64,000 nucleotides of DNA from Pandoraea fibrosis (GCF_000807775.2 NZ_CP047385.1:1922001-1986000), one strand, 5' to 3'; counted from the first letter of the stretch, positions 26,535 through 36,976 are shown. Translations and numbers: made by a program. The notes: generated by a model not told the origin, from the letters alone.

Positions 26535-27929
26535 ATGCAGGAAAGTCCGGCTTTCGCGAAGTTGGTGCGGGACGTCGTTCGCGACGTCGGCGACCCGCAG
26601 ATCATCTGGCAGATCGCGGCCCTTGTCGGGGCGCTCGCCGTCGCCTTCGTGCTGCGGCGCTGGATGATCGGCCGGCTCGATCGTCATTTCGAGCGTGTCG
26701 CCCCTTCGCGCCGCGCGGGCTCGTCGAGCCTGCGCCGCTCGTTCTTCCCGATGTTCGGCTGGATGTGCGTGGCCCTGACGCGCGTGGTGCTTCAGGAGCA
26801 TATGCGCGTCTCGCTGCTGCGGTTGGCCGAAGTGCCGCTGTTCGGCACGGCGTTGATTTATCTGGCGTTCTACTTCGCGCGGCGCCTGTTTGCGTCGTCG
26901 CCGCAGACCTACGGGCTGTTGAAAATCTTCGAACGCGTGTTCACCGCATTCGCCTGGCTGTCGATGCTGGCCTATGTGCTGGGCGTGCACGACGACATCC
27001 TCAGTTGGCTCGCCAGTGTGCGTTTCGCGGTCGGATCGAGCCATCTGACGTTGCTGTCGATTCTCTCCGGTCTGCTCTGGATCGGCGTGACCCTCGTGTT
27101 GGCCATGTGGGTCGGGTCGCTGATCGAAGACCGGATCATGCGCACGACTACGCTAGACGGCAACCTGAAAGTGGTGATGTCGCGGCTGGTCAAGGGGGTG
27201 CTGACGCTGATTGCCGTGCTCGCGACGTTGTCGTTCGTGGGCATCGACATCACCGTGCTTGGGGTGTTCGGCGGCGCGCTGGGCGTGGGGCTGGGATTCG
27301 GTTTGCAGAAAATTGCGTCGAATCTGGTCTCCGGCTTCATCATCCTGCTCGACCGTTCGGTGCGCATCGGCGATCTGATTACGATCAGCCCGTATCACGG
27401 CACTGTTTCGCAGATCAATACGCGCTATACGGTAGTTCGCGGGCTGGATGGCGTCGAAGCGCTGGTGCCGAACGAGCAACTGGTGACGAATGTGGTGCAG
27501 AACCACTCGTTTACCGAGACGCGCGGCCGGGCCAAGGTGAACGTGCAGGTGGCCTACAGCGCCGACGTGGGGCTGGCAATGTCGCTGATGCTCAAAGCGG
27601 CGGAGGACGTTCCCCGGGTGCTGACGGACCCGCCGCCATCGGCCTTGCTGCTTAACTTCGGGGCCGATGGGATGGACCTCGAAATGGGCTTTTGGGTGCA
27701 AGATCCGGCCCAGGGCAGCGGCGCTATCCGATCGACGATAAATATGCGGATTTGGCGCACTTTTCGCGAGCACGGTATTGAAATTCCGTATGCGCAGCGC
27801 GAAATACGCATTTTGAACGATTGGGCCGATGGTGTGCCCGTTGCAAGCGTCGATCGCCCGGATTTGCCTGCGGATACCTCGAAACCCGCGCTAGCACAGG
27901 CGCAAGACGGCGAGAAGAAGCCTTCGTAG
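26535..27929 (+). CDS. MscS-family mechanosensitive ion channel
   Basis: A 464-residue membrane protein with about six transmembrane helices. The pore helix has the MscS-like Gly/Ala pattern GVFGGALGVGLGFGLQKIASN and the following FIILLDRSVRIGDLITI of the beta domain. The C-terminal alpha-beta region includes VQVAYSADVGLAM and ends in an Ala/Lys-rich tail. It is longer than E. coli MscS (286), having extra N-terminal helices. It releases solutes on hypo-osmotic shock. It starts 42 nt after the methyltransferase gene. Confidence 0.9.
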   Translation: MQESPAFAKLVRDVVRDVGDPQIIWQIAALVGALAVAFVLRRWMIGRLDRHFERVAPSRRAGSSSLRRSFFPMFGWMCVALTRVVLQEHMRVSLLRLAEVPLFGTALIYLAFYFARRLFASSPQTYGLLKIFERVFTAFAWLSMLAYVLGVHDDILSWLASVRFAVGSSHLTLLSILSGLLWIGVTLVLAMWVGSLIEDRIMRTTTLDGNLKVVMSRLVKGVLTLIAVLATLSFVGIDITVLGVFGGALGVGLGFGLQKIASNLVSGFIILLDRSVRIGDLITISPYHGTVSQINTRYTVVRGLDGVEALVPNEQLVTNVVQNHSFTETRGRAKVNVQVAYSADVGLAMSLMLKAAEDVPRVLTDPPPSALLLNFGADGMDLEMGFWVQDPAQGSGAIRSTINMRIWRTFREHGIEIPYAQREIRILNDWADGVPVASVDRPDLPADTSKPALAQAQDGEKKPS

Positions 27930-28233
27930 ACCGTTTTGCCCAGGCCCACGGGTTGACCTGCGACAAAATGCGTGGCGGGCAGGCTACACACGGGCAACAG
28001 TCCGTCAGGTAAAATGCCCGGCAAACCAATAAGAAACCCACGTTCACCGGCACGTTTTCCGCCCATCTCGCCCCGGCATTCAGCAACTTGCCGAACTCCA
28101 GCGAATCCAAGCGTCAAGCGAGCGTAAGAACGAGACCTGACGCGACGGCGATCGATGCCGCATCGGCCCGACAAGACAAGACACGGCGGTGTTGCCGTGA
28201 TTGCTACCGTATTGATTAGTTTGGAGTGATATT
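27930..28233. other. Intergenic region upstream of the desaturase
   Basis: About 300 bp without a gene. TAAAAT at 28010-28015 is a possible -10 box of the desaturase gene, without a good -35. TTTGGAGTGAT at 28221-28230 is the ribosome-binding site. No terminator was evident after the channel gene. Confidence 0.4.
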
Positions 28234-29430
28234 TTGCTGGACAGTCTCCTTGGATTTATCTCTAACGGCCTGCTCGACTGGAGCGGCTGGGAGATCACGT
28301 TGTTCACGCTGGCCGTCACGCATGTGACGATCGCGGCTGTGACGATCTACCTGCACCGTTGCCAGGCGCACCGCGCCCTCGACGTGCATCCGATCGTCGC
28401 CCACTTTTTCCGTTTCTGGCTCTGGATGACCACAGGCATGGTGACCAGCGAGTGGGCTGCGATCCACCGCAAGCACCACGCCAAGTGCGAAACGCCGGAA
28501 GATCCGCATAGCCCGCAAACGCGCGGCTTGTGGAAGGTGCTCGCCGAGGGCGCCGAGCTGTATCGCGCCGAGGCGAAGAACGAAGAAACGATTCGCAAGT
28601 TCAGTCACGGCACGCCGAACGACTGGCTCGAGAACCACGTCTACCGTCGCTACCCGATTCTGGGCGTGAGCTTCATGATGATCATCGATATTGCGCTGTT
28701 TGGCGCGATCGGGCTGACCGTCTGGGCCGTGCAGATGGTGTGGATTCCGTTCTGGGCCGCCGGTGTGGTCAACGGTCTGGGCCACTACTGGGGCTATCGC
28801 AACTTCAACTGCGCCGACGCGTCGACGAACCTGCTGCCGTGGGGCATCATCATCGGCGGTGAAGAACTGCACAACAATCACCACACTTACGCCACGTCGG
28901 CCAAGCTGTCGAACAAGTGGTACGAGTTCGATATTGGCTGGTTGTACATCCGCCTGTTGTCGATGGTGGGCCTGGCCAAGGTGAAGAAGATTGCACCGAC
29001 GCCGAAGCTCGCGAAGAGCAAGGCAGCGTGCGACGATGACACCTTGCAGGCCGTGCTCTCGAACCGCTACGAAGTGATGGAGCGTTACGCCAAGACCTTC
29101 AAGCGTGCCTATGGCCAGGAACTGGCACGCTTCAAGGACAAGCGTCAGCATGGCGAGTACCAGTTGTTCCGGGGCGCGCGTAAGTGGTTGCATCACGATG
29201 AAGCGTCGCTGCAAGAGCCGCAGAAGCAGCAACTGGGCGAGATCTTCGCGCACAGCAACGCCGTGAAGACGTATTACGAACTGCGCCGCGAACTGGCCGG
29301 TATCTGGGAGCGTTCGAACGCATCGCGCGAACAGCTTTTGAGCCAGTTGCAGAACTGGTGCCATCGCGCCGAGCAAAGCGGCATTCACGCGCTGCAGGAA
29401 TTCGCTTCGCGTTTGCGCCGCTACGCGTGA
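28234..29430 (+). CDS. Membrane fatty-acid (acyl) desaturase, delta-9 type
   Basis: A 398-residue integral-membrane di-iron desaturase. The three histidine boxes are HRCQAH (about residue 42), HRKHH (about residue 79) and HNNHH (about residue 214), with several hydrophobic helices between. A C-terminal cytosolic extension of about 130 residues (KDKRQHGEYQLFRG and so on) is helical and charged. It inserts a double bond into acyl chains to keep membranes fluid. Translation begins at TTG (28234), with GGAG 7 nt upstream; no ATG gives a complete N-terminus. Confidence 0.92.
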   Translation: MLDSLLGFISNGLLDWSGWEITLFTLAVTHVTIAAVTIYLHRCQAHRALDVHPIVAHFFRFWLWMTTGMVTSEWAAIHRKHHAKCETPEDPHSPQTRGLWKVLAEGAELYRAEAKNEETIRKFSHGTPNDWLENHVYRRYPILGVSFMMIIDIALFGAIGLTVWAVQMVWIPFWAAGVVNGLGHYWGYRNFNCADASTNLLPWGIIIGGEELHNNHHTYATSAKLSNKWYEFDIGWLYIRLLSMVGLAKVKKIAPTPKLAKSKAACDDDTLQAVLSNRYEVMERYAKTFKRAYGQELARFKDKRQHGEYQLFRGARKWLHHDEASLQEPQKQQLGEIFAHSNAVKTYYELRRELAGIWERSNASREQLLSQLQNWCHRAEQSGIHALQEFASRLRRYA

Positions 29431-29468
29431 ACGGGCGAAGCCGGAAATCCGTTTTTGACGCATAATCG

Positions 29469-29491
29469 AAACCCCGCCACGGCGGGGTTTT
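29469..29491 (+). terminator. Intrinsic terminator after the desaturase
   Basis: AAACCCCGCC / GGCGGGGTTT with a 2-nt loop and one more T, 39 nt past the desaturase stop codon. The U tract is short, so efficiency may be modest. Confidence 0.75.
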
Positions 29492-29524
29492 GTCATTCCC
29501 GGCCTTCCCACGGGCCAAGCGAAA

Positions 29525-30658
29525 ATGAATGCCTCACTCAAATCCGTAGAATTCGAGCGCCCCGCACCGAGCGGCGCCACGTGCGTTGCCCACGCCTGGG
29601 CGCGTGTCCCGGATGCGCCGTCGCAGGAGGAACGCGTAGCGCTCAAGGCCCGGATCAAGCGTCTGCTCGTCGAGCAGAACGCCGTGCTGGTGGCCCATTA
29701 CTACGTTGACGCCGATTTGCAGGACCTCGCCGAAGAGACCGGCGGGTGTGTGGCCGACTCACTGGAGATGGCGCGTTTCGGCCGCGACCATTCGGCCAAG
29801 ACGCTGGTGGTGGCCGGTGTGCGCTTCATGGGCGAGACGTCGAAGATTCTCAGTCCCGAAAAACGCATTCTGATGCCGGATCTCGACGCGACCTGTTCGC
29901 TCGATCTGGGCTGCCCCGCCGACGAGTTCGCGGCATTTTGCGATGCACACCCTGACCGCACGGTCGTCGTCTACGCGAATACGAGTGCGGCAGTGAAGGC
30001 TCGCGCCGACTGGATGGTGACCTCGTCCATCGGTCTGGAAATCGTGGCCCATCTGCATGCGCAGGGGAAAAAGATTCTCTGGGCACCGGATCGCCATCTG
30101 GGCAGCTACGTGCAGAAGCAGACCGGTGCCGACATGTTGTTGTGGCAGGGCGCCTGTCTGGTGCACGACGAATTCAAAGGCACCGAACTTGAATTGCTGC
30201 GCCGCGAGTTTCCGAACGCCAAGGTGTTGGTGCATCCGGAGTCGCCGGCGTCGGTCGTTGAGCAAGCGGATGTGGTCGGCTCGACATCGCAGATGATTGC
30301 GGCCGCGCAGACGATGGACGCGACCGAGTTCATCGTGGCGACGGACAACGGCATTCTGCACAAGATGCGCGCCGCAGCGCCGGGCAAGCGCTTTATCGAA
30401 GCCCCGACGGCCGGTAACAGCGCCACCTGCAAGAGCTGCGCGCATTGCCCGTGGATGGCGATGAACAGCCTGCAGAATCTGGCCGACGTACTGGCGTCGG
30501 GCAGTAACGAAATTCACGTCGATGCAGAGATTGGCCGCCGTGCCCACACATGTATCGACCGTATGCTCAAGTTCGCTGAAGCGCGCAAACAGAATGTGCG
30601 CGCCAGCGGTGATTTCGCGCGCGATGGCGCGCTGTTTGCCGGTGTAGGTCCCGCATAA
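29525..30658 (+). CDS. nadA: Quinolinate synthase A
   Basis: A 377-residue 4Fe-4S enzyme that condenses iminoaspartate with dihydroxyacetone phosphate to quinolinate. Recognisable segments are [20 protein letters not shown], the first cluster region [33 protein letters not shown] and the C-terminal [14 protein letters not shown]. It is the longer E. coli type. Its TAA overlaps the nadC ATG (TAATG). Iminoaspartate comes from NadB, encoded nearby on the other strand. Confidence 0.96.
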   Translation: MNASLKSVEFERPAPSGATCVAHAWARVPDAPSQEERVALKARIKRLLVEQNAVLVAHYYVDADLQDLAEETGGCVADSLEMARFGRDHSAKTLVVAGVRFMGETSKILSPEKRILMPDLDATCSLDLGCPADEFAAFCDAHPDRTVVVYANTSAAVKARADWMVTSSIGLEIVAHLHAQGKKILWAPDRHLGSYVQKQTGADMLLWQGACLVHDEFKGTELELLRREFPNAKVLVHPESPASVVEQADVVGSTSQMIAAAQTMDATEFIVATDNGILHKMRAAAPGKRFIEAPTAGNSATCKSCAHCPWMAMNSLQNLADVLASGSNEIHVDAEIGRRAHTCIDRMLKFAEARKQNVRASGDFARDGALFAGVGPA

Positions 30659-31560
30659 TGACGCAACCCAATACGCTGAGCACCGACGAGGCGCTCTCCC
30701 CGGATTTCGCCGCGTTCGGCGAGCCGCTTGAGGCGGCACTCTCGCGCAACGTGCGCGATGCCCTCGCCGAAGACATCGGTAGCGGCGATCTGACAGGCCT
30801 GCTCGTGCCGTCCGACGAGATGGCGCATGCCCGCATCATTGTGCGCGAATCGGCCGTGCTGTGCGGCGTGCGCTGGTTTGAGCGCTGCATGAAGGGCGTG
30901 AATGCCGAGGTCCGTGTGCAATGGCATTACCGTGAAGGCGACCGCATGTCGCCTGATTCGGCGGTGTGCGATATCTACGGACCGGCGCGCGCGTTGCTGA
31001 CAGGCGAGCGCACGTCGATGAACTTCCTCCAGTTGCTCTCCGGTGTGGCAACGGCTGTGCGCCGCTATGCCGATATCGTCGAAGGCACGAAGGCAAGCGT
31101 ACTCGACACACGCAAAACGTTGCCGGGCCTGCGTCTCGCGCAGAAGTTCGCGGTACGCGTGGGCGGGGGAGCCAACCAGCGCCTCGCACTCTACGACGGG
31201 ATCCTTATCAAGGAGAATCACATCGCGGCGGCTGGCGGTATTCGTCAGGTGCTGGCGAACGCCGATCGTCTCGCCGATGGCGCGCCAGTGCAGATTGAAG
31301 TGGAGTCGCTTGAGGAGCTCGAAACGGCGCTTGAGTGCGGTGCGACGTCGATCCTGCTCGATAACTTCACGCTGGACATGATGCGTGAGGCCGCGCGCGT
31401 CGCCGATGGGCGCGCTGTGCTGGAGGCGTCGGGCGGCATCAATCTCGAAACGCTGCGTGCGATTGCCGAGACGGGGGTGGACCGGATTTCGGTGGGGGGA
31501 CTCACCAAGGACGTTCGCGCCACCGACTTCTCGATGAGGATTCTCGAGACGGTAGGGTAA
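30658..31560 (+). CDS. nadC: Nicotinate-nucleotide pyrophosphorylase (carboxylating)
   Basis: A 300-residue quinolinate phosphoribosyltransferase. Motifs: LDTRKTLPGLRLAQKFAVRV, GGGANQRLALYDGILIKENH for the PRPP and quinolinate site, EVESLEELETAL and ILLDNFTLD of the barrel. It converts quinolinate and PRPP to nicotinate mononucleotide and CO2. The N-terminus is about 15 residues longer than in E. coli. It is the second gene of a nadA-nadC operon that ends in a strong terminator. Confidence 0.96.
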   Translation: MTQPNTLSTDEALSPDFAAFGEPLEAALSRNVRDALAEDIGSGDLTGLLVPSDEMAHARIIVRESAVLCGVRWFERCMKGVNAEVRVQWHYREGDRMSPDSAVCDIYGPARALLTGERTSMNFLQLLSGVATAVRRYADIVEGTKASVLDTRKTLPGLRLAQKFAVRVGGGANQRLALYDGILIKENHIAAAGGIRQVLANADRLADGAPVQIEVESLEELETALECGATSILLDNFTLDMMREAARVADGRAVLEASGGINLETLRAIAETGVDRISVGGLTKDVRATDFSMRILETVG

Positions 31561-31597
31561 GCGCAGCGATTCGTTCGCGCTGTTGCAGCAGAATACG

Positions 31598-31629
31598 AAA
31601 GGCCGCAGGGGAAAAACCTGCGGCCTTTT
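31598..31629 (+). terminator. Intrinsic terminator after nadC
   Basis: A 12-bp stem AAAGGCCGCAGG / CCTGCGGCCTTT with an A-rich loop, followed by TTGTTTG. It lies between convergent nadC and nadB and may serve both. Confidence 0.9.
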
Positions 31630-31683
31630 GTTTGATTTGTTGCCGGGGTGTTACGGTGTTATCGCATTGGGCCCGACGCCGGA

Positions 31684-33288
31684 TTAGCGAACGTGTCTCG
31701 GCAATGCCGGCGACAGTACGGTTGGTAGTGCTTTCGGCAGGGTGTCCGGAAAGTCCCGGGAGAAGTGCAGTCCCCGGCTCTCGTGACGCTCCAGCGCACT
31801 GTCGACGATCAGCGATGCCACGTCGACCAGATTCCGAAGCTCGAGCAAGTCACGGCTCACGCGGAAATTCGCGTAGTACTCGGTGATTTCTTCGCGCAGT
31901 AGCGCGATTCGGTGCTGAGCCCGCTCAAGCCGCTTGGTCGTGCGGACGATGCCGACGTAATTCCACATCATGCGGCGCAACTCGTCCCAGTTGTGCGCGA
32001 CAACGACTTCTTCGTCGGCATCGGAGACACGACTTTCGTCCCAGGCGGGAACATCCGTTGCGCCGGGGTGCGTCGATTCGCCGCGCTGAATATCCTCCGC
32101 GGCGGCTTTGCCGAGCACGAGGCATTCGAGCAACGAATTGCTGGCGAGGCGATTGGCGCCATGCAGTCCGGTGTAGGTCGCTTCGCCGACGGCATAGAGC
32201 CCGGGCAGATCCGTTTTGCCGTGCATATCGGTGACGATGCCGCCGCAGGTATAGTGCGCTGCCGGGACCACCGGGATCGGCTGTTTGGTGATGTCGATAC
32301 CCAGTTCGGCGCATCGCGCCAGAATCGTGGGGAAATGTTCGCGCAGGAATTCGGGGCTCTGATGGCTGATGTCGAGATACACACAGTCCAGACCGTGCTT
32401 CTTCATCTCGAAGTCGATGGCGCGCGCGACGATGTCGCGCGGCGCCAGTTCGGCGCGCGGGTCGTGTTGCAGCATGAAGCGCGTGCCATCCGGCAATACC
32501 AGACGTCCGCCTTCGCCACGCACCGCTTCCGTAATCAGGAACGACTTGGCGTAAGGATGATAGAGGCAGGTCGGATGAAACTGGATGAACTCCATGTTCG
32601 CGATGCGGCAACCGGCGCGCCAGGCCATGGCGATACCATCGCCGGTCGCGGTGTCGGGGTTCGTCGTGTACAGGTAGACTTTGCCCGCGCCGCCGGTGGC
32701 CAGCACGGTGTGCCGTGCCGTCATGGCGTGCACTTCGCCGGAGGCGAGATCCTGAACATACAGTCCCTGGCAATGACGTCCGGCCGTCGGTGCCGAGTCG
32801 GCCCGGTCCGATGTAATCAGATCGACCGCGAAATGATTTTCAAAGAGGGTGATATTCGGATGCTGACGCACGCGCTCGGTGAGCGTAGCGATCACGGCGT
32901 GCCCGGTGGCGTCGGCCGCGTGAATGATGCGTCGATGGCTATGGCCGCCTTCGCGTGTCAGGTGGAAGCCGAGTTCGGCAGCGTCGTCGCGTGTGAAAGG
33001 CACGCCCTGCGCGATGAGCCACTCGATGGCTTCCCGGCTATGCTCGACGATGAATCGCGTGGCTGCCTCGTCGCAAAGGCCGGCACCGGCAATGAGGGTA
33101 TCGGCTACATGCTCGTCGACGCTGTCGGTCGAGTCGAGTACGGCGGCGATGCCGCCTTGTGCCCAGTCGCTTGCGCCTTCCGGCATCGGACGCTTGGCGA
33201 CCAGCGCCACACGGCAGGTACTGGCCAGATGGAGGGCGACAGACTGGCCGGCGAGCCCGCTGCCGACAATGACGACATCGAAATTCAT
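31684..33288 (-). CDS. nadB: L-aspartate oxidase
   Basis: A 534-residue FAD enzyme that oxidises L-aspartate to iminoaspartate, the first step of de novo NAD synthesis. It has the Rossmann start [16 protein letters not shown], the substrate-loop motif [23 protein letters not shown] active-site region ([14 protein letters not shown]), and [20 protein letters not shown]. The ATG at 33288 fits E. coli NadB; the frame from 33318 would add ten residues. It faces the nadA-nadC operon, so all three genes lie within 4 kb but in two transcripts. Confidence 0.96.
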   Translation of the reverse strand: MNFDVVIVGSGLAGQSVALHLASTCRVALVAKRPMPEGASDWAQGGIAAVLDSTDSVDEHVADTLIAGAGLCDEAATRFIVEHSREAIEWLIAQGVPFTRDDAAELGFHLTREGGHSHRRIIHAADATGHAVIATLTERVRQHPNITLFENHFAVDLITSDRADSAPTAGRHCQGLYVQDLASGEVHAMTARHTVLATGGAGKVYLYTTNPDTATGDGIAMAWRAGCRIANMEFIQFHPTCLYHPYAKSFLITEAVRGEGGRLVLPDGTRFMLQHDPRAELAPRDIVARAIDFEMKKHGLDCVYLDISHQSPEFLREHFPTILARCAELGIDITKQPIPVVPAAHYTCGGIVTDMHGKTDLPGLYAVGEATYTGLHGANRLASNSLLECLVLGKAAAEDIQRGESTHPGATDVPAWDESRVSDADEEVVVAHNWDELRRMMWNYVGIVRTTKRLERAQHRIALLREEITEYYANFRVSRDLLELRNLVDVASLIVDSALERHESRGLHFSRDFPDTLPKALPTVLSPALPRHVR

Positions 33289-33464
33289 GATACGCGCTGT
33301 CTCTGGAATCGCCGCCACAAGGCGGGCGCGATTCTTGTTATGGAGGTGAGCCAGTATAGCGAGTCAATACGCGCGTGACACACGACCCTATGCGCACTTC
33401 GATGAAATTGTGTCTTGCGTCACTACGCATAGCGTAGCGCTGCAAATTTCGGGACGCCCAAACG

Positions 33465-33487
33465 AAAAACCCCGCCAATGGCGGGGT
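33465..33487 (-). terminator. Intrinsic terminator of the rpmB-rpmG operon
   Basis: On the minus strand ACCCCGCC / GGCGGGGT with a 3-nt loop is followed by TTTTCG. It is 43 nt past the rpmG stop. Confidence 0.85.
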
Positions 33488-33529
33488 ATCGAACGCAGCA
33501 GCGGACTGCTACGAGAAAACCTGTTGATC

Positions 33530-33697
33530 TTATTTGATCTTGGTTTCCTTGTAGGGCACGTGCTTACGAGCCACCGGATCGAACTTGCTGATTTCCATCT
33601 TTTCCGGATGGGTACGCTTGTTCTTGGTGGTCGTATAGAAATGACCCGTACCTGCGGTCGATTCCAGCTTGATCTTGTCGCGAGCGCCTTTTGCCAT
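33530..33697 (-). CDS. rpmG: 50S ribosomal protein L33
   Basis: A 55-residue protein, [20 protein letters not shown] and so on, ending PYKETKIK. It has the L33 core [20 protein letters not shown]. The zinc-binding Cys pairs of the C+ form are absent, so it is the zinc-free form. A GGAG ribosome-binding site lies 6 nt upstream of the ATG. It follows rpmB at 15 nt spacing, the usual rpmB-rpmG order. Confidence 0.96.
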   Translation of the reverse strand: MAKGARDKIKLESTAGTGHFYTTTKNKRTHPEKMEISKFDPVARKHVPYKETKIK

Positions 33698-33712
33698 GAT
33701 GAGCTCCTAAAC

Positions 33713-33946
33713 TTAGACTGCGTTGCGCGAACGCAGATCTGCCAGAACGGCATCGATGCCGTTCTTGTCGATCAGGCGCAGGCCAGCTCGCGAAATACGA
33801 AGACGAACAAAGCGGTTTTCACTTTCAACCCAGAACCGGCGATTTTGCAAGTTCGGGAGAAAACGGCGCTTGGTTTTGTTGTTGGCGTGGGAAACGTTGT
33901 TGCCGACCATCGGCGCTTTCCCGGTCACTTGACATACGCGTGCCAT
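33713..33946 (-). CDS. rpmB: 50S ribosomal protein L28
   Basis: A 77-residue L28 protein, [20 protein letters not shown] at the start and [15 protein letters not shown] at the end. The single Cys (RVCQVTGK) without partners marks the zinc-free type. It binds 23S rRNA near the exit-site region. AGGAG is placed 7 nt before the ATG. It is first in the rpmB-rpmG operon. Confidence 0.96.
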   Translation of the reverse strand: MARVCQVTGKAPMVGNNVSHANNKTKRRFLPNLQNRRFWVESENRFVRLRISRAGLRLIDKNGIDAVLADLRSRNAV

Positions 33947-34005
33947 GAAGCACTCCTAACCCAGAATTCTGTGTAAAAAAAGGTGAGTCGAAAAGACAGA
34001 CCGCG

Positions 34006-34035
34006 ATGATACCACAAAAATCCCAGACAAATCAA
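34006..34035 (-). promoter_or_regulatory. Predicted promoter of rpmB-rpmG
   Basis: On the minus strand TTGATT (34035-34030), an 18-nt spacer, and TATCAT (34011-34006, five of six consensus bases). The start point would lie near 34000, giving a leader of about 50 nt. Confidence 0.5.
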
Positions 34036-34171
34036 TCGCTTTAGTGATTAGGATGCGAGTCCCTGGCGGGAAACGTCTGTCGGAGATTCGGGGAAGGGAC
34101 GGATTATAGCGCAAGCATTCCGCGAGCGCGACCCGAATGCCAAAATCTTGGGCAAATGTTGTTGCCAGCCA

Positions 34172-34846
34172 TCACAGCCCACCGTTCTCGGCAAGCGAGT
34201 ACACGCTGTCGCCCGCCACGATGAAATGGTCGAGAAGACGGATCTCGAGCAGCGCCAGGGCGTCGCCTAGCTGACGCGTCAGCGCCAGATCCGCCGCACT
34301 CGGGGTGGGCACTCCGGAGGGGTGATTGTGCGCGACGATCACGGCGGCGGCGTGCACGTCGAGGGCCGCACGCACGATCTCACGGGGGTAGGCGCAGGTT
34401 TGCGTCAGTGTGCCCTCGAACATCACGCGGGTGCTGACGAGCCGGTGCGCAGCATCGAGGAACAGGCAGGCGAAGCGCTCGCGCGAGCGGTCCTGGAGCG
34501 TGAGGCGTAGATAGTCGCGCACGCGCGCCGGAGAGTCGAGCAGGCTGCCCGACTGCATGCCTTCCCCCAACATTCTGCGCGCCACTTCCAGGGCAGCCTG
34601 AAATTGAAGGGATTTGGCCTGACCCAGTCCGGGAATCTGGCGCAAACTCTCGAACGGCATGGAGAGCAGCCGGGAGAGCGATCCGCTGCGGGCGATCAAT
34701 TCGCGCCCGAGATCGACGGCGTTGCGTCCCTGCGAGCCGGTGCGCAGCAAAATCGCCAGTAACTCGGCATCGGATAGCGCATTGGCGCCTCGGGCCAGCA
34801 TTTTTTCGCGGGGACGCTCGGCGAGCGGCCATTGGGCGATGGACAT
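34172..34846 (-). CDS. radC: RadC/YicR-family JAB-domain protein
   Basis: A 224-residue protein. A helix-hairpin-helix-like N-terminal region (LLRTGSQGRNAVDLGREL, SLRQIPGLGQAKSLQF) is followed by the JAB/MPN metalloprotease-like domain with the zinc motif AHNHPSGVPTPSAAD. Despite the name, no repair role is firmly shown for RadC; some homologues lie on mobile elements. The ATG at 34846 has AGGAG upstream and starts MSIAQWPLAERPREK, the family N-terminus. The longer frame to 35008 overlaps the fkpB start and is not used. Confidence 0.92.
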   Translation of the reverse strand: MSIAQWPLAERPREKMLARGANALSDAELLAILLRTGSQGRNAVDLGRELIARSGSLSRLLSMPFESLRQIPGLGQAKSLQFQAALEVARRMLGEGMQSGSLLDSPARVRDYLRLTLQDRSRERFACLFLDAAHRLVSTRVMFEGTLTQTCAYPREIVRAALDVHAAAVIVAHNHPSGVPTPSAADLALTRQLGDALALLEIRLLDHFIVAGDSVYSLAENGGL

Positions 34847-35006
34847 GACGACTCCTGAACCGGACACCGTCACGCGCATGATCGCGGGTGCCACTAATAA
34901 GAAACACTGCCGTCGACAGGAAAAAATCGGGGCTGCTTTGCTGGGGAGCCGGACGCGCAACGCGACGTCATTTACAATATTAGCTTGACCTTGCTGTGAG
35001 ACCCCC

Positions 35007-35462
35007 ATGAGTTCTGTTGCAACCCCCGTGGTTCAAGACGATTCCTATCTGACGCTCCACTACCGGATCGCCGCGCCCGATGGCGCTGACATTGTCAACA
35101 CGTTTGAAGGCACGCCGGCCACGCTGCAGCTCGGGGGCGGCCAGATGGCTCCGACCCTGGAGCAGGCGCTGCTGGGGATGACGGCGGGGGAGCGTCGCCG
35201 GGTGGAACTGGCGCCCGAACAGGCCTTCGGCCCGCGCAATCCGGAACTGCTGCAACGCGTCTCGATGAAGACGCTGCAGGAAAACAGCAACTTTGGCGAA
35301 GCATATAGCGTTGGCGATCTGGTCGAGTTCAACGCGCCGAGCGGTGGCCGCTATGCGGGCATCCTGCGCGAACTGGGCGACGGCTGGGCATTGTTCGACT
35401 TCAACCATCCGCTGGCAGGCCAGCCGATCGTGTTCGAAGTCCAGATTATCGGCATTCTGTAG
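35007..35462 (+). CDS. fkpB: FKBP-type peptidyl-prolyl isomerase, SlpA/FkpB type
   Basis: A 151-residue SlyD-like FKBP. The order is FKBP half ([20 protein letters not shown]), inserted flap domain ([20 protein letters not shown]), then FKBP end ([20 protein letters not shown]). DFNHPLAG is the family signature. It lacks the His-rich tail of SlyD. It catalyses cis-trans proline isomerisation and chaperones folding. It lies 8 nt before ispH, the order fkpB-ispH seen in E. coli. Confidence 0.93.
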   Translation: MSSVATPVVQDDSYLTLHYRIAAPDGADIVNTFEGTPATLQLGGGQMAPTLEQALLGMTAGERRRVELAPEQAFGPRNPELLQRVSMKTLQENSNFGEAYSVGDLVEFNAPSGGRYAGILRELGDGWALFDFNHPLAGQPIVFEVQIIGIL

Positions 35463-35470
35463 GGATCGAA

Positions 35471-36445
35471 ATGAGCGCCACCCAAGTCGTAGCACCGACC
35501 TTGTCGGATGCGGAAATCCTGCTGGCTCAGCCGCGTGGCTTTTGCGCGGGCGTTGATCGTGCCATTGAAATCGTCGAGCGTGCGCTCACGATGTATGGCG
35601 CGCCGATCTACGTGCGCCACGAGATCGTGCATAACGCGTATGTCGTCGAGAACCTGCGCAAGAAAGGCGCGATTTTCGTCGAGGAACTGACGGACGTGCC
35701 GTCGGGCAACACGCTGATCTTCAGCGCCCATGGCGTGTCGCAAGCCGTGCGTACCGAAGCGGAAGCCCGTGGCCTTCGTATTTTCGACGCCACATGCCCG
35801 CTCGTCACGAAGGTGCATGTCGAAGTGGCGAAGATGCGCAGCCAGGGGCTCGAGATCATCATGATCGGCCACAAGGGTCACCCGGAAGTGGAGGGCACGA
35901 TGGGCCAGTCGGGCGAGGGCATGTTCCTCGTCGAGACGATTGAAGACGTGCTGGCCCTGCAGGTGGCGAACGAAGACAAGCTCGCGTATGTGACGCAGAC
36001 GACGCTGTCCGTCGACGACGCTGCCGAGGTGATCAACGCGCTCAAGCAGCGCTTCCCGCGGATCACAGAGCCCAAGAAGCAGGACATTTGCTACGCGACG
36101 CAGAATCGTCAGGACGCCGTGAAATTCATGGCGCCGCAGTGCGATGTGGTCGTGGTCGTCGGCAGCCCGAACAGCTCCAATTCGAACCGCCTGCGCGAAG
36201 TTGCCGAAAAGATGGGCGTCCCCGCCTACATGATCGACTCGCCGGATCAGCTCAAACCGGAGTGGTTCGACGGCAAGCGCCGGATCGGTGTGACGGCGGG
36301 CGCTTCGGCGCCGGAAGTGCTGGCGCAATCGATCGTGTCGCGTCTGCGCGAACTGGGTGTCAATCAGGTCAAGGTGCTTGAGGGCGTGGAAGAAAACATT
36401 GCTTTCCCGCTGCCCAAGGGCCTCGCGCAAGTGGCCGTCGGATAA
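35471..36445 (+). CDS. ispH: 4-hydroxy-3-methylbut-2-enyl diphosphate reductase
   Basis: A 324-residue iron-sulfur enzyme, the last step of the MEP isoprenoid pathway, giving IPP and DMAPP. The three cluster cysteines lie in [23 protein letters not shown] and [10 protein letters not shown]. The substrate-site His and Glu residues are in [12 protein letters not shown] and [21 protein letters not shown] and [11 protein letters not shown] are also present. It is 8 nt downstream of fkpB and ends the operon at a terminator. Confidence 0.96.
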   Translation: MSATQVVAPTLSDAEILLAQPRGFCAGVDRAIEIVERALTMYGAPIYVRHEIVHNAYVVENLRKKGAIFVEELTDVPSGNTLIFSAHGVSQAVRTEAEARGLRIFDATCPLVTKVHVEVAKMRSQGLEIIMIGHKGHPEVEGTMGQSGEGMFLVETIEDVLALQVANEDKLAYVTQTTLSVDDAAEVINALKQRFPRITEPKKQDICYATQNRQDAVKFMAPQCDVVVVVGSPNSSNSNRLREVAEKMGVPAYMIDSPDQLKPEWFDGKRRIGVTAGASAPEVLAQSIVSRLRELGVNQVKVLEGVEENIAFPLPKGLAQVAVG

Positions 36446-36498
36446 GCGTCGTCCGCGCAACCAGACCAAACGGCCAGCGGCAACGCCGCATGGCTCGC

Positions 36499-36533
36499 AA
36501 ACCGGGTGCCGCATCGAGCGGCCCCGGTTTTTT
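36499..36533 (+). terminator. Intrinsic terminator after ispH
   Basis: AAACCGGG / CCCGGTTT with a 16-nt loop that has a short inner stem (GCCGC / GCGGC-like), followed by TTTA. Confidence 0.75.
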
Positions 36534-36903
36534 ATCGCCTCATTCCCGCTTCCCCCTTCTGCGCATACCGCCCCGTGCGCGGCCATCCTCAGGCGACCGA
36601 TGCAATCGGTATCCACCTGCCTTCCCAGTCGTACCAAGTCGTGAATTCGACTGCGGCGTTTGTGCATTCTCTCCACATTTTTTGCAAAAATTCTGCGCGA
36701 CGATTTTTCTTCTTTTTGACGTCTCATCAGCCAAAACTCATGACGTCAATTAATAATTCAACGAATAAAGAATTTGGACAAATTCAGGCTGTCTGGTTTT
36801 CCAGAATCTAATTATTTATATATTCACTTAATTAGAATGGCTGCTCCAATTGTTATAGGCATGCTAATTGCTTATTAGCTTGATGTGGCGCTCAAGCCCA
36901 TCA

Positions 36904-36924
36904 ATGGTGCATTGGTTGCACCAT
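36904..36924. promoter_or_regulatory. Palindrome upstream of livJ
   Basis: ATGGTGCA, 5 nt, TGCACCAT: perfect 8-bp arms, about 90 bp upstream of the likely livJ -10 box. It has the form of a dimeric regulator site; the regulator is unknown. Confidence 0.5.
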
Positions 36925-36976
36925 CAAGCCGCCCGGGCCGGTGCGCCTGGGTGCGTAAAACCTTTAACAAATCCGG

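Noticed and set aside
25062..27044. A 660-codon minus-strand open frame across the RNA methyltransferase and channel genes
   Set aside because: It is antisense to genes with clear catalytic motifs; a shadow caused by high GC at third positions.
36741..36748. TGACGTCA taken as a regulator site
   Set aside because: An 8-bp palindrome alone in AT-rich DNA is weak evidence; noted only within the region entry.
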